Shown piece after piece: positions 12,868 through 24,900 of a DNA stretch of 64,000 nt. The translations under genes and the position numbers were made by a program. This DNA is from Hydractinia symbiolongicarpus (taxonomy: Eukaryota; Cnidaria; Hydrozoa; Anthoathecata; Hydractiniidae), in contig NC_079886.1 of assembly GCF_029227915.1 (NCBI RefSeq), positions 23,226,501 to 23,290,500 of the forward strand, written 5' to 3'. The notes beneath the pieces were generated by a model. The model was not told the origin of the DNA and made no database searches. It was given only the letters and a program-made list of their open reading frames with translations. Numbering within the stretch: the first letter of the stretch is position 1; each line of letters opens with the position of its first letter.

Positions 12868-12980
12868 AGAATAATTCCTATACGAAATGGAATGTCAACC
12901 CATTGCGTAGCATGCTACAGGCAACGTGACGATATAGTAACCCATGACGTTGCATACAACACACGTGATCACTCGGGTGT

Positions 12981-15900
12981 TCATTTCTTCCCTCTCTGTC
13001 TTTTGATATGCACAGGTTTTGCATATGCATGAACATGACCATCGTAAAACGAATCAGAACTCCAATCTCGAACAGCAGACGTGCTGTTCTGTTCTTCGCG
13101 ATAACTCTTTGCTACGAAACTATTGTACAAGGGAATTACTTCGTGAGCTTCTTTTGACAACGCCTATAAGGACAATGTATAAAAAAATATATACGTTGAA
13201 AATTGAGATATAAAGAAAAGAACAACAGATTTCTATCAAACTTTATGTGACTCTCCATTTCATAGAAAGAACTGCACGTTGCACGTAGAGATTACTGTAA
13301 CTAAATAAAAGCCGGATGTTTATCTCTACCGACTTTTATTGACCGCTTTCAACTCGTCACAACGCCGACATGAAATTCTATAATTTTTTGTAATTCCCAA
13401 ATATGTTCCACACAGAAAATTAGAGGAACCTATTTTACAAGGGAGGTGCTTTCGTTAAAAAAGAGGAGTTATAAGCTAAGTCAGTTGAATATGGAAATCA
13501 AATAATCAAGAAAATAACACTTTAAATACAAGCACCCTAAGGTAAGTAAACGTTAAAATACAGTATACTCTTCAATTAGCGGACACCATCGGGGTATGAC
13601 CACAGTGTCCGCTAATTGGAAGTGTCCGTCTTTTGGAAAGTTTTACATTTTAAGCCGCAAATTAGAAAAAAAAGCCGACTTTTGTATCACAAAAGAAAAA
13701 TAACAAATGATAATATAATATTAACATAATGATAACGAACGAAACTTTCAATTTTCACAGATCTTTAAAGTCTTTCAAACAAATTTTAAGAAATGATGAA
13801 TAAATGAATAAAGATTCCTTTAATTAATTGTTGTTTTCTGCTAATTATTTTGACCATCTTTAGTCTCCCCTTAATGGAGGAGACCAGAGATGCTTTTTCC
13901 TCTTTATTGAGATAGTTTAGTTTTATAAACCATGAAAAGCTGATAAAGTGGTTCATAAAGAAAATTGATAAGATTAAAAGCAAGCTGGACACAAAAGTTG
14001 TAAAATGTTTGAAATGAATGTTAGAAAGCTATTTATTTTTTTATTTTTTTTTATTTGTTCGCTTTTGATTTTTTTGGACTGTCCGCTAATCGGACAGAAA
14101 AAAAAAGCCATATTTGCTCTTTGGTATAGAAAATATGACACTTTGACTATAAAACGGCCGGTGTATAACCAAAGTGTCCGCTAATCAGAGTTGTCTGCCT
14201 TCAGACTGTCCGTTTATTGAAGAGAATACTGTCTAAGAATGTTAAATGACACAGCAGCTAATTTGATTGATCTTGCGCCCCCACAAAACCTTATAGCTTT
14301 TTCACTAGATGCGTAAAATTCCCATACCGTATGGAGTTCTTATTGCAAAAAACAATGGTTTTCAATACGTTTTGAAATTCAATTTGTATGGATACAAAAA
14401 GATTACAAATTACAATTAAGAAATTACCCACATATTAATGAAAGAAACAAGAGGCCTTTTGAAAGACTTACATAGAGAAAACATAGATATTCTTACCTTC
14501 AAGTATACATGAGCGGATGTACCATAACCTTCCATCGAATTAATTTGAATATCGCCACCGAAATATTTGGCGTATAGCCTGGACAAGGGCAAGCCATAAC
14601 CATATCCAGCCTAAAACATGGCAAGAGAACATGACAATCAAAGTTGTGTACAATTCGTATGTTGCACGTCACAAAAGTTTTGAAAAGTCACGATTACTCA
14701 CAAGTGGTGCAATTGCAATTCCTTGATCAGGCTGTGGAGCTGTACTGTAATGGTAAGAGAATAATTTCTCCATCTGTGACCGTGGTATGCCGCCTCCACA
14801 ATCAGAGATTCTTATGGTCATGTCTTCAAGCCCCTTCACAATGTCAATCTCTATGTTCGGTAAGTCGTCTTCATTGTGATGCGTTTCAACAGTCGCTCGC
14901 ATGGCGTTCTGAAACATATAAAAACTTATTAATAATAATATCATTTGACGCAAAAAGTTTGCAACTGCCTTCAGTTTCAAATGATAAAATTAAAACGGCG
15001 CTACTACGGAGTTTCGACAGGGTTGAACCATTCTCAGTTGAGAATGACCATGTAGATGAGCAAAGTCTAAATTGAACCTTAGAAGTTACAAGTTATTTGT
15101 TTGTTTGTTTCTTTTTTATCATAATAACGCTTTTAAAAACAACGATGCATTTTGAAGTAATAAATTAATCTGCGGGGGTCTAAAATAACGCTGCGGCGCA
15201 TTCATTTTAAGCAGAGACCGACAACGGTTATATAGAGAAGATTATGGCTGCACGTACCTTCATTAATTCAAATAACATGAAGTAAAAATGCGATGGGACA
15301 TATGCGATGATGATGTCTTCGCCAGTGTTGATTGCTAATACGAAAAATTTATATATATATACAAAGTAGCAGTTACCTTTTTATTAAAACAGATAAGAAC
15401 ATTTTACTTACTGTTATGCTCACGAATAGTAACACCAGGAGAATTAAAATAAAACTGATCGCATAATAAAGCAGCGTTTTCAGCAGCGTCTATAAAAAAA
15501 AGTACCGTCATTCTTCTAATTTAATCCGTCCTCTAATTAGTACGAATTAATTATTTTGGCAAAATGAAATAATTTATTTAACTCTAATTATTAGTACGAG
15601 TCCATAATTACTAATTTCAGATTTTCCTCTAATTTAGTACGATAAAGGTCAAATTTTCTTCTAATTATAGTACGAATAGTAAAAAACACGTAATTTTTTT
15701 TTGTTTCAAACTTTCTTTTTTTAAAAAAACATGAAAAATTTTAATCTAATTTACAAAGTAAATGGATCGTCTTCAGTATCGTCACTGTCTAGGATGGTTT
15801 TAGCTTTTTCCATGCATTTTGAATAAAATTCGCCACTTCGGACTTTCGAAGGATCTGTGGTAGTTATTCCGCATACATCAAAGGATTTCATTATCATATC

Positions 15901-18900
15901 CTTGTCATCTGAAATAATTTGGAATGCCTTTTCAACCCAATCCACCATGTCCTGTCTGGTTGGCGGAGGTAGCTTATAATCGCTAGGTGTAGGTGTGGGC
16001 ATCTTCTCGACTGCTTTGTTGACATGCTCGACCCAACATTTTCGTAGAATTGCTTTAAATGGTTTGTTAATACATACATCCATTGGCTGACACTTACAGC
16101 CGGCTGGGATCATTAAGGCATCTGATTTGTTTTCGTTCAGCTTACTCGCCACAGTGTCTGTCTTGTGAGCAGAAAAGGCATCATAGGTTAACAGGGAGTT
16201 TTCCAATCCGAACTCTTTGTTGATTTTCTTCACATATTTGACCCATATCTCATCCAGCCAAACAATCATGAGATCTTCATCCATCCATGCTTTCTCTTGA
16301 GTTTTTACGACAAACCCTTCAGGAACACGCAATTTTCCGATAGTTCTTTCAGTCTTCCCTTTAAAAATCAGCATCGGCGGTAGCAAAGTACCGTCAGCAG
16401 CAGCTGAATGAACGATGGTGATATGTTTCTTGTCATTCCCTGACGTTCGAACAACACATTCTCTGCTACCGATCTTACAGATGCTCTTTGTTAGGACCAT
16501 ATCGAAAAAAGCTGGAGTGTTATCCATATTTCCCACCAATGATCTGGGATATTTCCCAATTCTCATGAAACGACCGGCATTTGCATAAAACTTCGAAATC
16601 GATTCTTCCAATTGACGTGGAAGCTTTTGGCTCACTGATGTCCTGCTGTGCAGTGACAAACGATGTCGTTGAAAGAACTTCGCGACCCAGCCTCGGCTAG
16701 CATTAAAATCAGGATTGTGAGGTTGGACGACACCTTTTGCTTTCTCTTGTAACGCAAGAACAGACACTGGGACATGCAAATCTCTAAGTTCAAGAATCCA
16801 TCGAATCAAATCATTCTCGACTTCCAACGGATATGTTATTGGTCGACCAGCTTTTCCAGTTCCAGGAGCAAAATAAGAGGATATTGTTGATTGACGCTTT
16901 CGTTGGTTTTTAACGTTGCTTTGAAAATAGCCAAACAGTTTGGTTTGGGTTGACATGATGATACCACGCGCGACAGACTAACAGCACTGACAAAAGAAAA
17001 GAGTGCTCCAAATCGATTGTTTTGAATTTGTAAAATCATTTGGGTTTTCCTCTATGAAAAGAAACATTCGATTTGCAATGCAATGAGCTCGCAATATCAT
17101 TTGGATTTTCCTCCGAACAAAAACATTGGATTCGAAATGCAAAGACGTCAGTATTTGCCTGATGCTAGCTTCTACATCGACGTACTCAGAAAAGTTGTAG
17201 AAAAATGACCGACGATATTACTTCATTACTACTTCTTGATTTAGAGATACCAATACCATTGGAAAAAGAATTTACTGTTCCTTGTTGCATCAGAGGTTAT
17301 CATATTTACAGATGGAAGCAATGGAAAGCTGAAATAGGATCAATTTTAACGAGCGAACCAGAAGTGAGACCGGGTGCTTTGGTTGAAGATAAATATTCCA
17401 TTGCTGTATTAGATAATGGACAAACAATTGGACATGTGCCTAAATTTCTCTCGCAACTGATATTCTTTTTTCTTAAATACGAAGGCACGTTATCAATAAA
17501 GGTAACAGGAGAGCGAAGGTTCTCATTCGATCTTCCACAAGGAGGTAAGATACCAGCTGATTTTGTCTTCAAAACAGTCGATGCAAAACTTCACAATCAA
17601 ATGAAAGAGAAAGTTCTCAAGGAACTGGAAAACTTTGAAGGGAGAAGAAAAGTTGGTATAAATAAGAGTTTAAAAAAGAAAGAAAAAAAAAATAAAAAGT
17701 ACCAAAAAGTGTGTTTTCAATTTTTCAACCCCTAATTTAATACGATTTGATTCCTATTTTACTCTAATTATTAGTACGACAATCAACTTCAATTTCCAAG
17801 GTATTTTATTTCCTCTTATTATTAGTACGACTCCTTCAAAATAATTATTTTTACCGGAGGATTAAATTAGAAGAATGACGGTATGCCAATGTGAAGATAG
17901 TGACAATAATGAACAGGTATAGCATGAGAAACGAGTGAGGTAAAAATGTCAAAGCGATAGTCCTGAACATCATATTGTAAAAACTTTAGTATTAGTATAG
18001 CCAAATTAACTAATTCGAGCTTCAGGAAATCCTTTATTGTGACATTATTGTCACAGTCAAATACTTGACTTTTGTCTTTTCACTTTTTTGTAGAAAGATA
18101 TTAGACTTTTTAAAATTTAGACTATATCAGATGATTTCAAATCTTATTCGTGTTGTCAATTTTTTTCAGGAAAGCTGCAACATATCAAAGAAAATAAACT
18201 ATGAGAGCGTCAATTTACCTTGTATCACAGTCTTTGCATGACAATCCGGTTCGAACACACCGATAAATCTACTTCGGGAACTTTTCGTCAAATCTTCTTC
18301 AAACAATGCCACTAAAAACAAAAGTCAATATATATAAAAATCTCCTTTGTATCAAAACGAAGCACTATTTGTTTGTGTTACACTTTTTTTACCAGCAAAC
18401 AGATTCTTATAACTTTACAAAAAAAAACCATCATCATTATTTTTTAAACTTACAATGATTTGTCATCAGCAATCTTATTCCAATTCTGTTCATGTAAAAG
18501 CGATCTGTAAAAAAAAATATTATCATCCTAAAATATAAACAAAACTTTGTGGTTACAACAACCACATAACGTAACGATTTTAAAACATCAAATACACTTT
18601 ATGTTCCTAAATTTTTACTAAAAATATTGTAACTAAAAAATATTGTACTTAAAAAATATTGTACCTAAAAAATACTGTACCTAAGAAATATTGAACTGCT
18701 GGAATAATGGCTCCTTCTCCTTCTGCTTCTTTTAACTCGATTATTCCCTATAAAACAATTAATAATTTATTTATAAAAGCATAGGCACGTAGATATTGTA
18801 CTATTTCACTAAATTACCTTTTTTTTTTAAAAAAAAATAGACCTATTAAAATTGCAAGGTAGACCTATTATATTCCTAGAGATTTATTGGTCTTAAAATT

Positions 18901-21900
18901 TCAGGATGAAGCTAAAATCATATTTGTCTGTTAATATAATCTAATACGTCGTAGAAAATAACTTCTATTTCAACCTAGCATTTTTAAATTTTAAAACAGT
19001 CTAATTTCAATCATTATTATTACGATCTGTCAAAATCTCTGGCCATAAAGAACACCTCTACACACCAACTGCTGCCTATCAGAAAATATTCAATAAAATA
19101 TTAACAGGATGAAACAACATACAGTAGCCATTGTCTCAACGGTTGTATCATGTCGACGTTTGATTTGATGTATAGTGTTGGTAAATCTAAACTCGAAACA
19201 ACATTAAAAAATATCAAAACATTATTATGAGAATAATACCCTTTTACAATAAGATAAATGGACATTAGTTGACTTCATTGTTTACTTAGTTGAATTTATA
19301 TTTTTTGCTTTTTAAAGAGTCAAATTTTAGGAGATTTAAGGAATTTTAATGAAGATTTTCAGTGCTTTTTGAGAAAATTAGATTCCAAATTTAAAAAAAT
19401 AAGAATATTTGAGTGAAGTGCCTTGTGATGGATAAATTATTGCTATATCCATGCGGAATTTAAAATAAAACATGTGAAAATTAAAATTGAGGAGAGTTAA
19501 GGAGTTTTGAGGAGCCATGGCAACCCTGCATAATTTAACAGAAAACACATTGTGCAAAAGAAAAAGAAGCAGAAAATGAGTCAGAAACAGTAAAAAAACT
19601 CATTTGGTGCTAGCTGTGGCTAGTTAATATCACTGTAAAAACAGGCTTGCACTTTAAAGTCGCGGGAGTACAAAAAATAAAACTTCGTAGTTTTTCATCT
19701 TGTTTGAAAGAAAACTTCGACTTAATAAAAAGATTGGTGTTCTCCACCTTCTTCGTTTAAGTGCAAATACGTGTCAACAACTATTAGCAAATTTTAATAA
19801 TTTCTAATATTTAAAAAATTCTTTTGTATCGTAACTAAGGACTTAACGAATCCGTAAACCGTTAACACAAGAAGATTCAACTAGTAAGATAATAGTGAAT
19901 AATACATAAAACGTAAACTTCTGACTGTCAATACTGTCACACGAAATCGGGTCATTCATAGTATCCGTAATAAAAAAAAAGAATAAAACGTTGATCATTT
20001 TTGGTTTTGTCTCTCAACAATACAAAGACAAGGTACAAGACCAGCTTGAGCAGAGGTAATCGAGGCACAACTAAAAGTGCGTAATATAACTAATTTGGTG
20101 CTAGCTGTGGCTGTTGCAACATAACCTGAAATAAACTTACTTGTTAATGGCATAATAATATTTATATTATTCAACAATTCACCTTTCTAATGTCTCATCG
20201 CTTGTATCATCCTCCTGCTCAAATTTTAGCAGGTCAACAAAGCTCTGGACATACCTACATAAAGTATAGGGTCAATGAATTCTTATATACATATAGAGGC
20301 AATAACATCTATCAAATAAACTATGATATTTCACCCCCATTACTTATCAAAACAAACTTTATGCTTGGTTAAGATTTTTTGCTTTTATTTGAAATCAGTT
20401 TCATGTAACAGCTCGACTTCAATCGTTTCGAATCTTTCCAGTGTATTGTTTTCTTGTTAGTTATTAAATCGTTAAATGTAAATGATTGTTAAAAATATAT
20501 AAAATGATGGTTGGAACTGAACAAATGAACACAAATACATACATGCATCAGAATATTGCATGTTCATGCATTAAAATATCTCATGTTTTGCTCATATTTG
20601 TACCAAAATATACCTTACTATGACTAGTTGATAAAGCAAAGCCCATAGAAAAATGCACTTAGGCAAAATAACAATAAAAAAGATAAGCCATTTGAATTTT
20701 GGACCCTGTGATAGCTAAAAATAAATTTTTAGAAATATGTTTTACTATTACTTCTATTGTACGGAGCATAAAATTCTGATCAAAATAATATATAGGTTCA
20801 TGTGCTTTTTATGAAGAGTTAAGGAGATATAGGAGTTTAAAAATTTTGCTGACATCAGAAAAGACACACCAATTTAAAAAATTTTTCAAATTTAATATAT
20901 TTTGATGATGTCATTAATCCATCTGTTCCAAAACAGGTTGGTTGACCCTGGTTTGGGAAATCAGGCTTGCTACTAGCTATAATAGGGTGCCAATGTATAG
21001 ATTATAGAGGTGAACTGATTAGCATACAAGATACACTAAGATGGCTCTTGTTTGCTTGTCCCAGGCATCTTGGTATAAACATATAGATTTCACACAATTT
21101 ATTTTGGTTATAGCATACCTACAGCTGAGCTGAGTGACATTAATCTTGACAGGTTAACAGTTTTTAGGAGATCCTATCTAAACTCTTACAATTAGGAGTA
21201 ATAACAACATAAACTTACCAACTGTTTACTAATCGTATTGATGGCATTTCAAGAAGATTTTTAGGAAGGTGGTTTATTTCTTGCATGATATGAGCCAATC
21301 TAATTGGCACTTCATGTCTCAGAAAATGATATGACTCATTGCGTGATGCTGTCTCCCCTAAATAGTTATGAGGTATATATATAGACATATAGAATACTAA
21401 ATAAATGCCATGATTTATTACGCCTTAACTGTTAGCTATAATTGCAAGGAAAAATCTTCTGCTATGCCTATCCAAAGATCTGTGAAAAATATTTATAAAT
21501 ATGACTACATTTTGTGACCATCAAAAAATAAATGCATCAGCAGTGTGTTGAACATTAATTCAGAGTACATACTTAATTAGGAATTTCTATTGATAAGAGA
21601 TTATTTGGGTCTGCTCTGATGAAACCTTTTGCAAAAAAGACACTTCAAAAGGCCTTTGAAACTAAGAAAGAGAGAATTTTTACAAAACACTAAAAACACA
21701 CAATTGTTTCTACCAATTTGGGAAAATCTAACTGCCTTTAAATTAAATATCTAATACAATAAAGGAGTTTTGTAAATTCTAAATTGTTTTACCATCAACA
21801 GCCCTTAAAATTATCATCGACACCGAAGTAAAATACGAAAATACCATAGTTGTGTTGGCAAAAAATTGCTGACATAATTTTGTTGTGAAATTTTTTAATA

Positions 21901-24900
21901 ACAACAATTTTGGTATTGTTTGAATTAATCACTCGTTGTGACCGAAGAATAATTATATTGATTTTCAGTAAGTTAGGCCATGATCACCAACTAAAATCAC
22001 TCATGCTACAGAAATACCGTGGTGCCATTCGATTCGTAATAATAATAAAAAAATTGTATATCATATTAAAAAGAAGTCCAGAAGTTTTCTTTCCCACACA
22101 ACAAATCAGGCAATAAAGTCAGCTATGAGTTCATCTCGACAACATGAAAAACCACTTGGAAGTAAACTATTAACTTAATGAAGTTCACCATCAGGAAGGT
22201 ATGTCAATTGGTCTTGTACTCCATTTCCTTTTTTCATTGTCTTAGTAGATCAATACAACGAATCAATGAGAGGTCTAGCCCCAATAAAAGGTGAGTAACA
22301 AAAAGTTTTTGCCAGGTTAAAAATTTCATTACAAAAAAATATTGCCGATGCAAATCAGTTGAAACGTATTTCATGTCGGCAGTTTTATTGCCAAAGTAAA
22401 AAAATTCTATTTTTAAAGGCTGATCAAGTGTTGGTACTCTGAAGATCGTGATTCACTGTTCTACTGTTTATTTTGCTTATAATTTGTAAGATAAGACAGT
22501 CTATGTGATTATAATTTTAAAATGTCTTAAAGACAAGTTCATTAATATCAGACCATTTTTTGCTGATTTTTGGACATTGGTATCAGTTGCTTTAAGTTAT
22601 CAGAAAATGTTTATGAAGATTAAGTTAAAAAACCAATTTGATTTTAGACTTAGCATTATAGTCAGAAGTTCCTGAATATGAAATCCCTGTTTCATAACAG
22701 CAAATATTAACATAGTTGTTATCGTTTGTTTAAGGAACAATAAACTGATAAAAAATTAACAAGTCCAGAATTTTGAAATTGATAAAAAATGCTCTAAACT
22801 CCTTATTTTTATGAGTTAAGTATTTTGCTTTAAATATGATGTTTTTAGGAACTTTCTGAGCAATTTTGCATATTTTTTTATTTCCAAGACACAAAATTGA
22901 TAAAAATATAACACTTTAAAGCTACAAAATTGTTAGGTTTTATCAGCTTGTGACCCTAAAAGAAAAAGAGACATAACTATTTTTTTGTAATTATTTTACA
23001 TGAAAATACAGTTAACTGGAACAGTACTGAATATATATCCCATGTAGAGCAAAAATGTGATAATTTCTTAACAAATCTGAATCGGGATATTATTATTTGC
23101 ATACACTCAACTTCTAGTTATTTTGTTATCAAATCCTATCCAATTCATTCATACATAGTAAAAATAGTATGGTAAACATACAGAGTAAACATTGTCAACC
23201 ATATGTGTTGCAGTAACCATTTATGCACTTAATGTGTCTAACATAACAGTCTAAAAAAACTTAGAAGGATAATAATAAAGTAGATTTTGGTTACAATTAT
23301 TAAGGTTTTATCATTTTATTACCCCTAAAATTGTTTTTAGGCATTATTGAATAAAGACTTTATATGATTTTAATGCTCTTTACAAAATACAGGACATTTA
23401 TATCCAATTAAAAATGAGTATCATTCTGACATTTTAAAAATTTTCGTTTATTAAAAAATCATCAGTATATTGTTTAAATACTCTGATAAATTTGTGTCCT
23501 AAATTTTTTTAGTAAATATATGGTATATATGGTATATAAAGAGTGCTTTATTTATTTATTTATTTATTCGCGAATATTTATACAGGATAAAAAACTTCAG
23601 TTTCTAAATACACATTTACAAAATATTTTATAAAGAAACTGATATCAGTGTTTGTCCTGTTATAAGCTTAAAAATAAAACATAAACAGCATAAAGGTAGA
23701 AAAAATGATAAATTACTAACAATATTACTTTTTTATCAAAATCATGTACCACAACAGGTTTTTTTGGTATTTTGACCAACTCAGCTTTTGAAGAGCAAGC
23801 ATACGCAGCATCCCTTAAAATTTTAGCAAACTATGCGGATTTATAAACAAGTTATGAGGAAATTTTGTTTTTTTGCATTTTGTCAATGTCCAAATTAGTG
23901 TCTGATATTTATGAACTTGTCCTTAACCCTTTGCAGCCGATTACGGTATATAAAATCAAAGTATATAGACTATTTAGTTGAAATATTATGTATTGTCCAC
24001 CATACTTCAGGCTAACTACCATTATTTAAAACAACAAAGACATGTGACAATATATCGCGAGTATCGGTGGGGAGCACAAATATTATTCAAGCGTGCATTT
24101 ATTATTGGCTGCTCTTTTAAATAAAAGTGCTGCTTGCTTGGTAAGGTAGGCAGAGGATTACAATTAGTATGAATGAATGTTATTTTAATCATACATTTTT
24201 AGAGGTGTGGGGAAGGTTTCAATTCATATGCTACTCAGTATGCTATTTTCTTGTTTTCTTTTATGCAAAACAAGTGAAAACCAAGGGAACGACAATGATC
24301 AACAAAAATGGAAATTAAATGGAGGCAGAAAGGAAAGTGGGCTCATATTAAAGAGAAAGAAAAAGATATGGCTTAGACTTACAAAATTTGGTTGTTTCGG
24401 AAGAAAGTGAGTCAACCAAACGACTCACTTTTGTATATAATTAAAAATGACAGTGACCAGACATATTTTAGAGAGTGACAAAAATTAATAAGTAAGGGTA
24501 AACTCTAGAATTGACTCTTTCATAATAAAAAATCAAAATGAGCTGGCTGCATGGCTGCGCAGGTACAATAATCTATAACTGCCAACATAATACTATTCCA
24601 TGCACATGTACACAAATTACAAAACCCTTCTTGGTGTGGCTACAGGGTTATCCAACATCAAAGCATTGCATCTTAAATAAGCATTGCATCTTAAATAATC
24701 ATTGCAATAACTCCATATGTAGCCATCATGTAGCTTTGAAGCCCACGTAGCCGTGCGCATCCACACACACACCTAAATTTACGCAGTCATGCGGTTTTGA
24801 AGCCACATAGCCACGCAAAATAAATGAGCTAGATGTTTACTTTGACTGATTACTAAATACTTACCAAAATGTGTGAATTGTTCAATAGTAAGGATTGACT

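Larger units (their letters stand above)
15505..17881. mobile_element. Two-gene pogo-type DNA transposon, apparently intact
   Basis: A 2,377-bp element in PDK intron 7, flanked by TA at 15503-15504 and 17882-17883. It has perfect 23-bp terminal inverted repeats (15505-15527 and 17859-17881) beginning CCGTCATTCTTC. It carries an uninterrupted transposase gene on the minus strand and a divergent HIRAN-like gene on the plus strand. Seven subterminal copies of CTCTAATTA(TT)AGTACGA flank them. Open frames and perfect TIRs point to a recent insertion. Its left end lies only 12 bp from the splice acceptor AG of PDK exon 8. Confidence 0.9.

Noticed and set aside
14669-14980. First impression that the kinase gene is BCKDK
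   Set aside because: The STAP motif, [16 protein letters not shown] and a separate last exon with the DW-type tail (RDWSS) fit PDK and not BCKDK.
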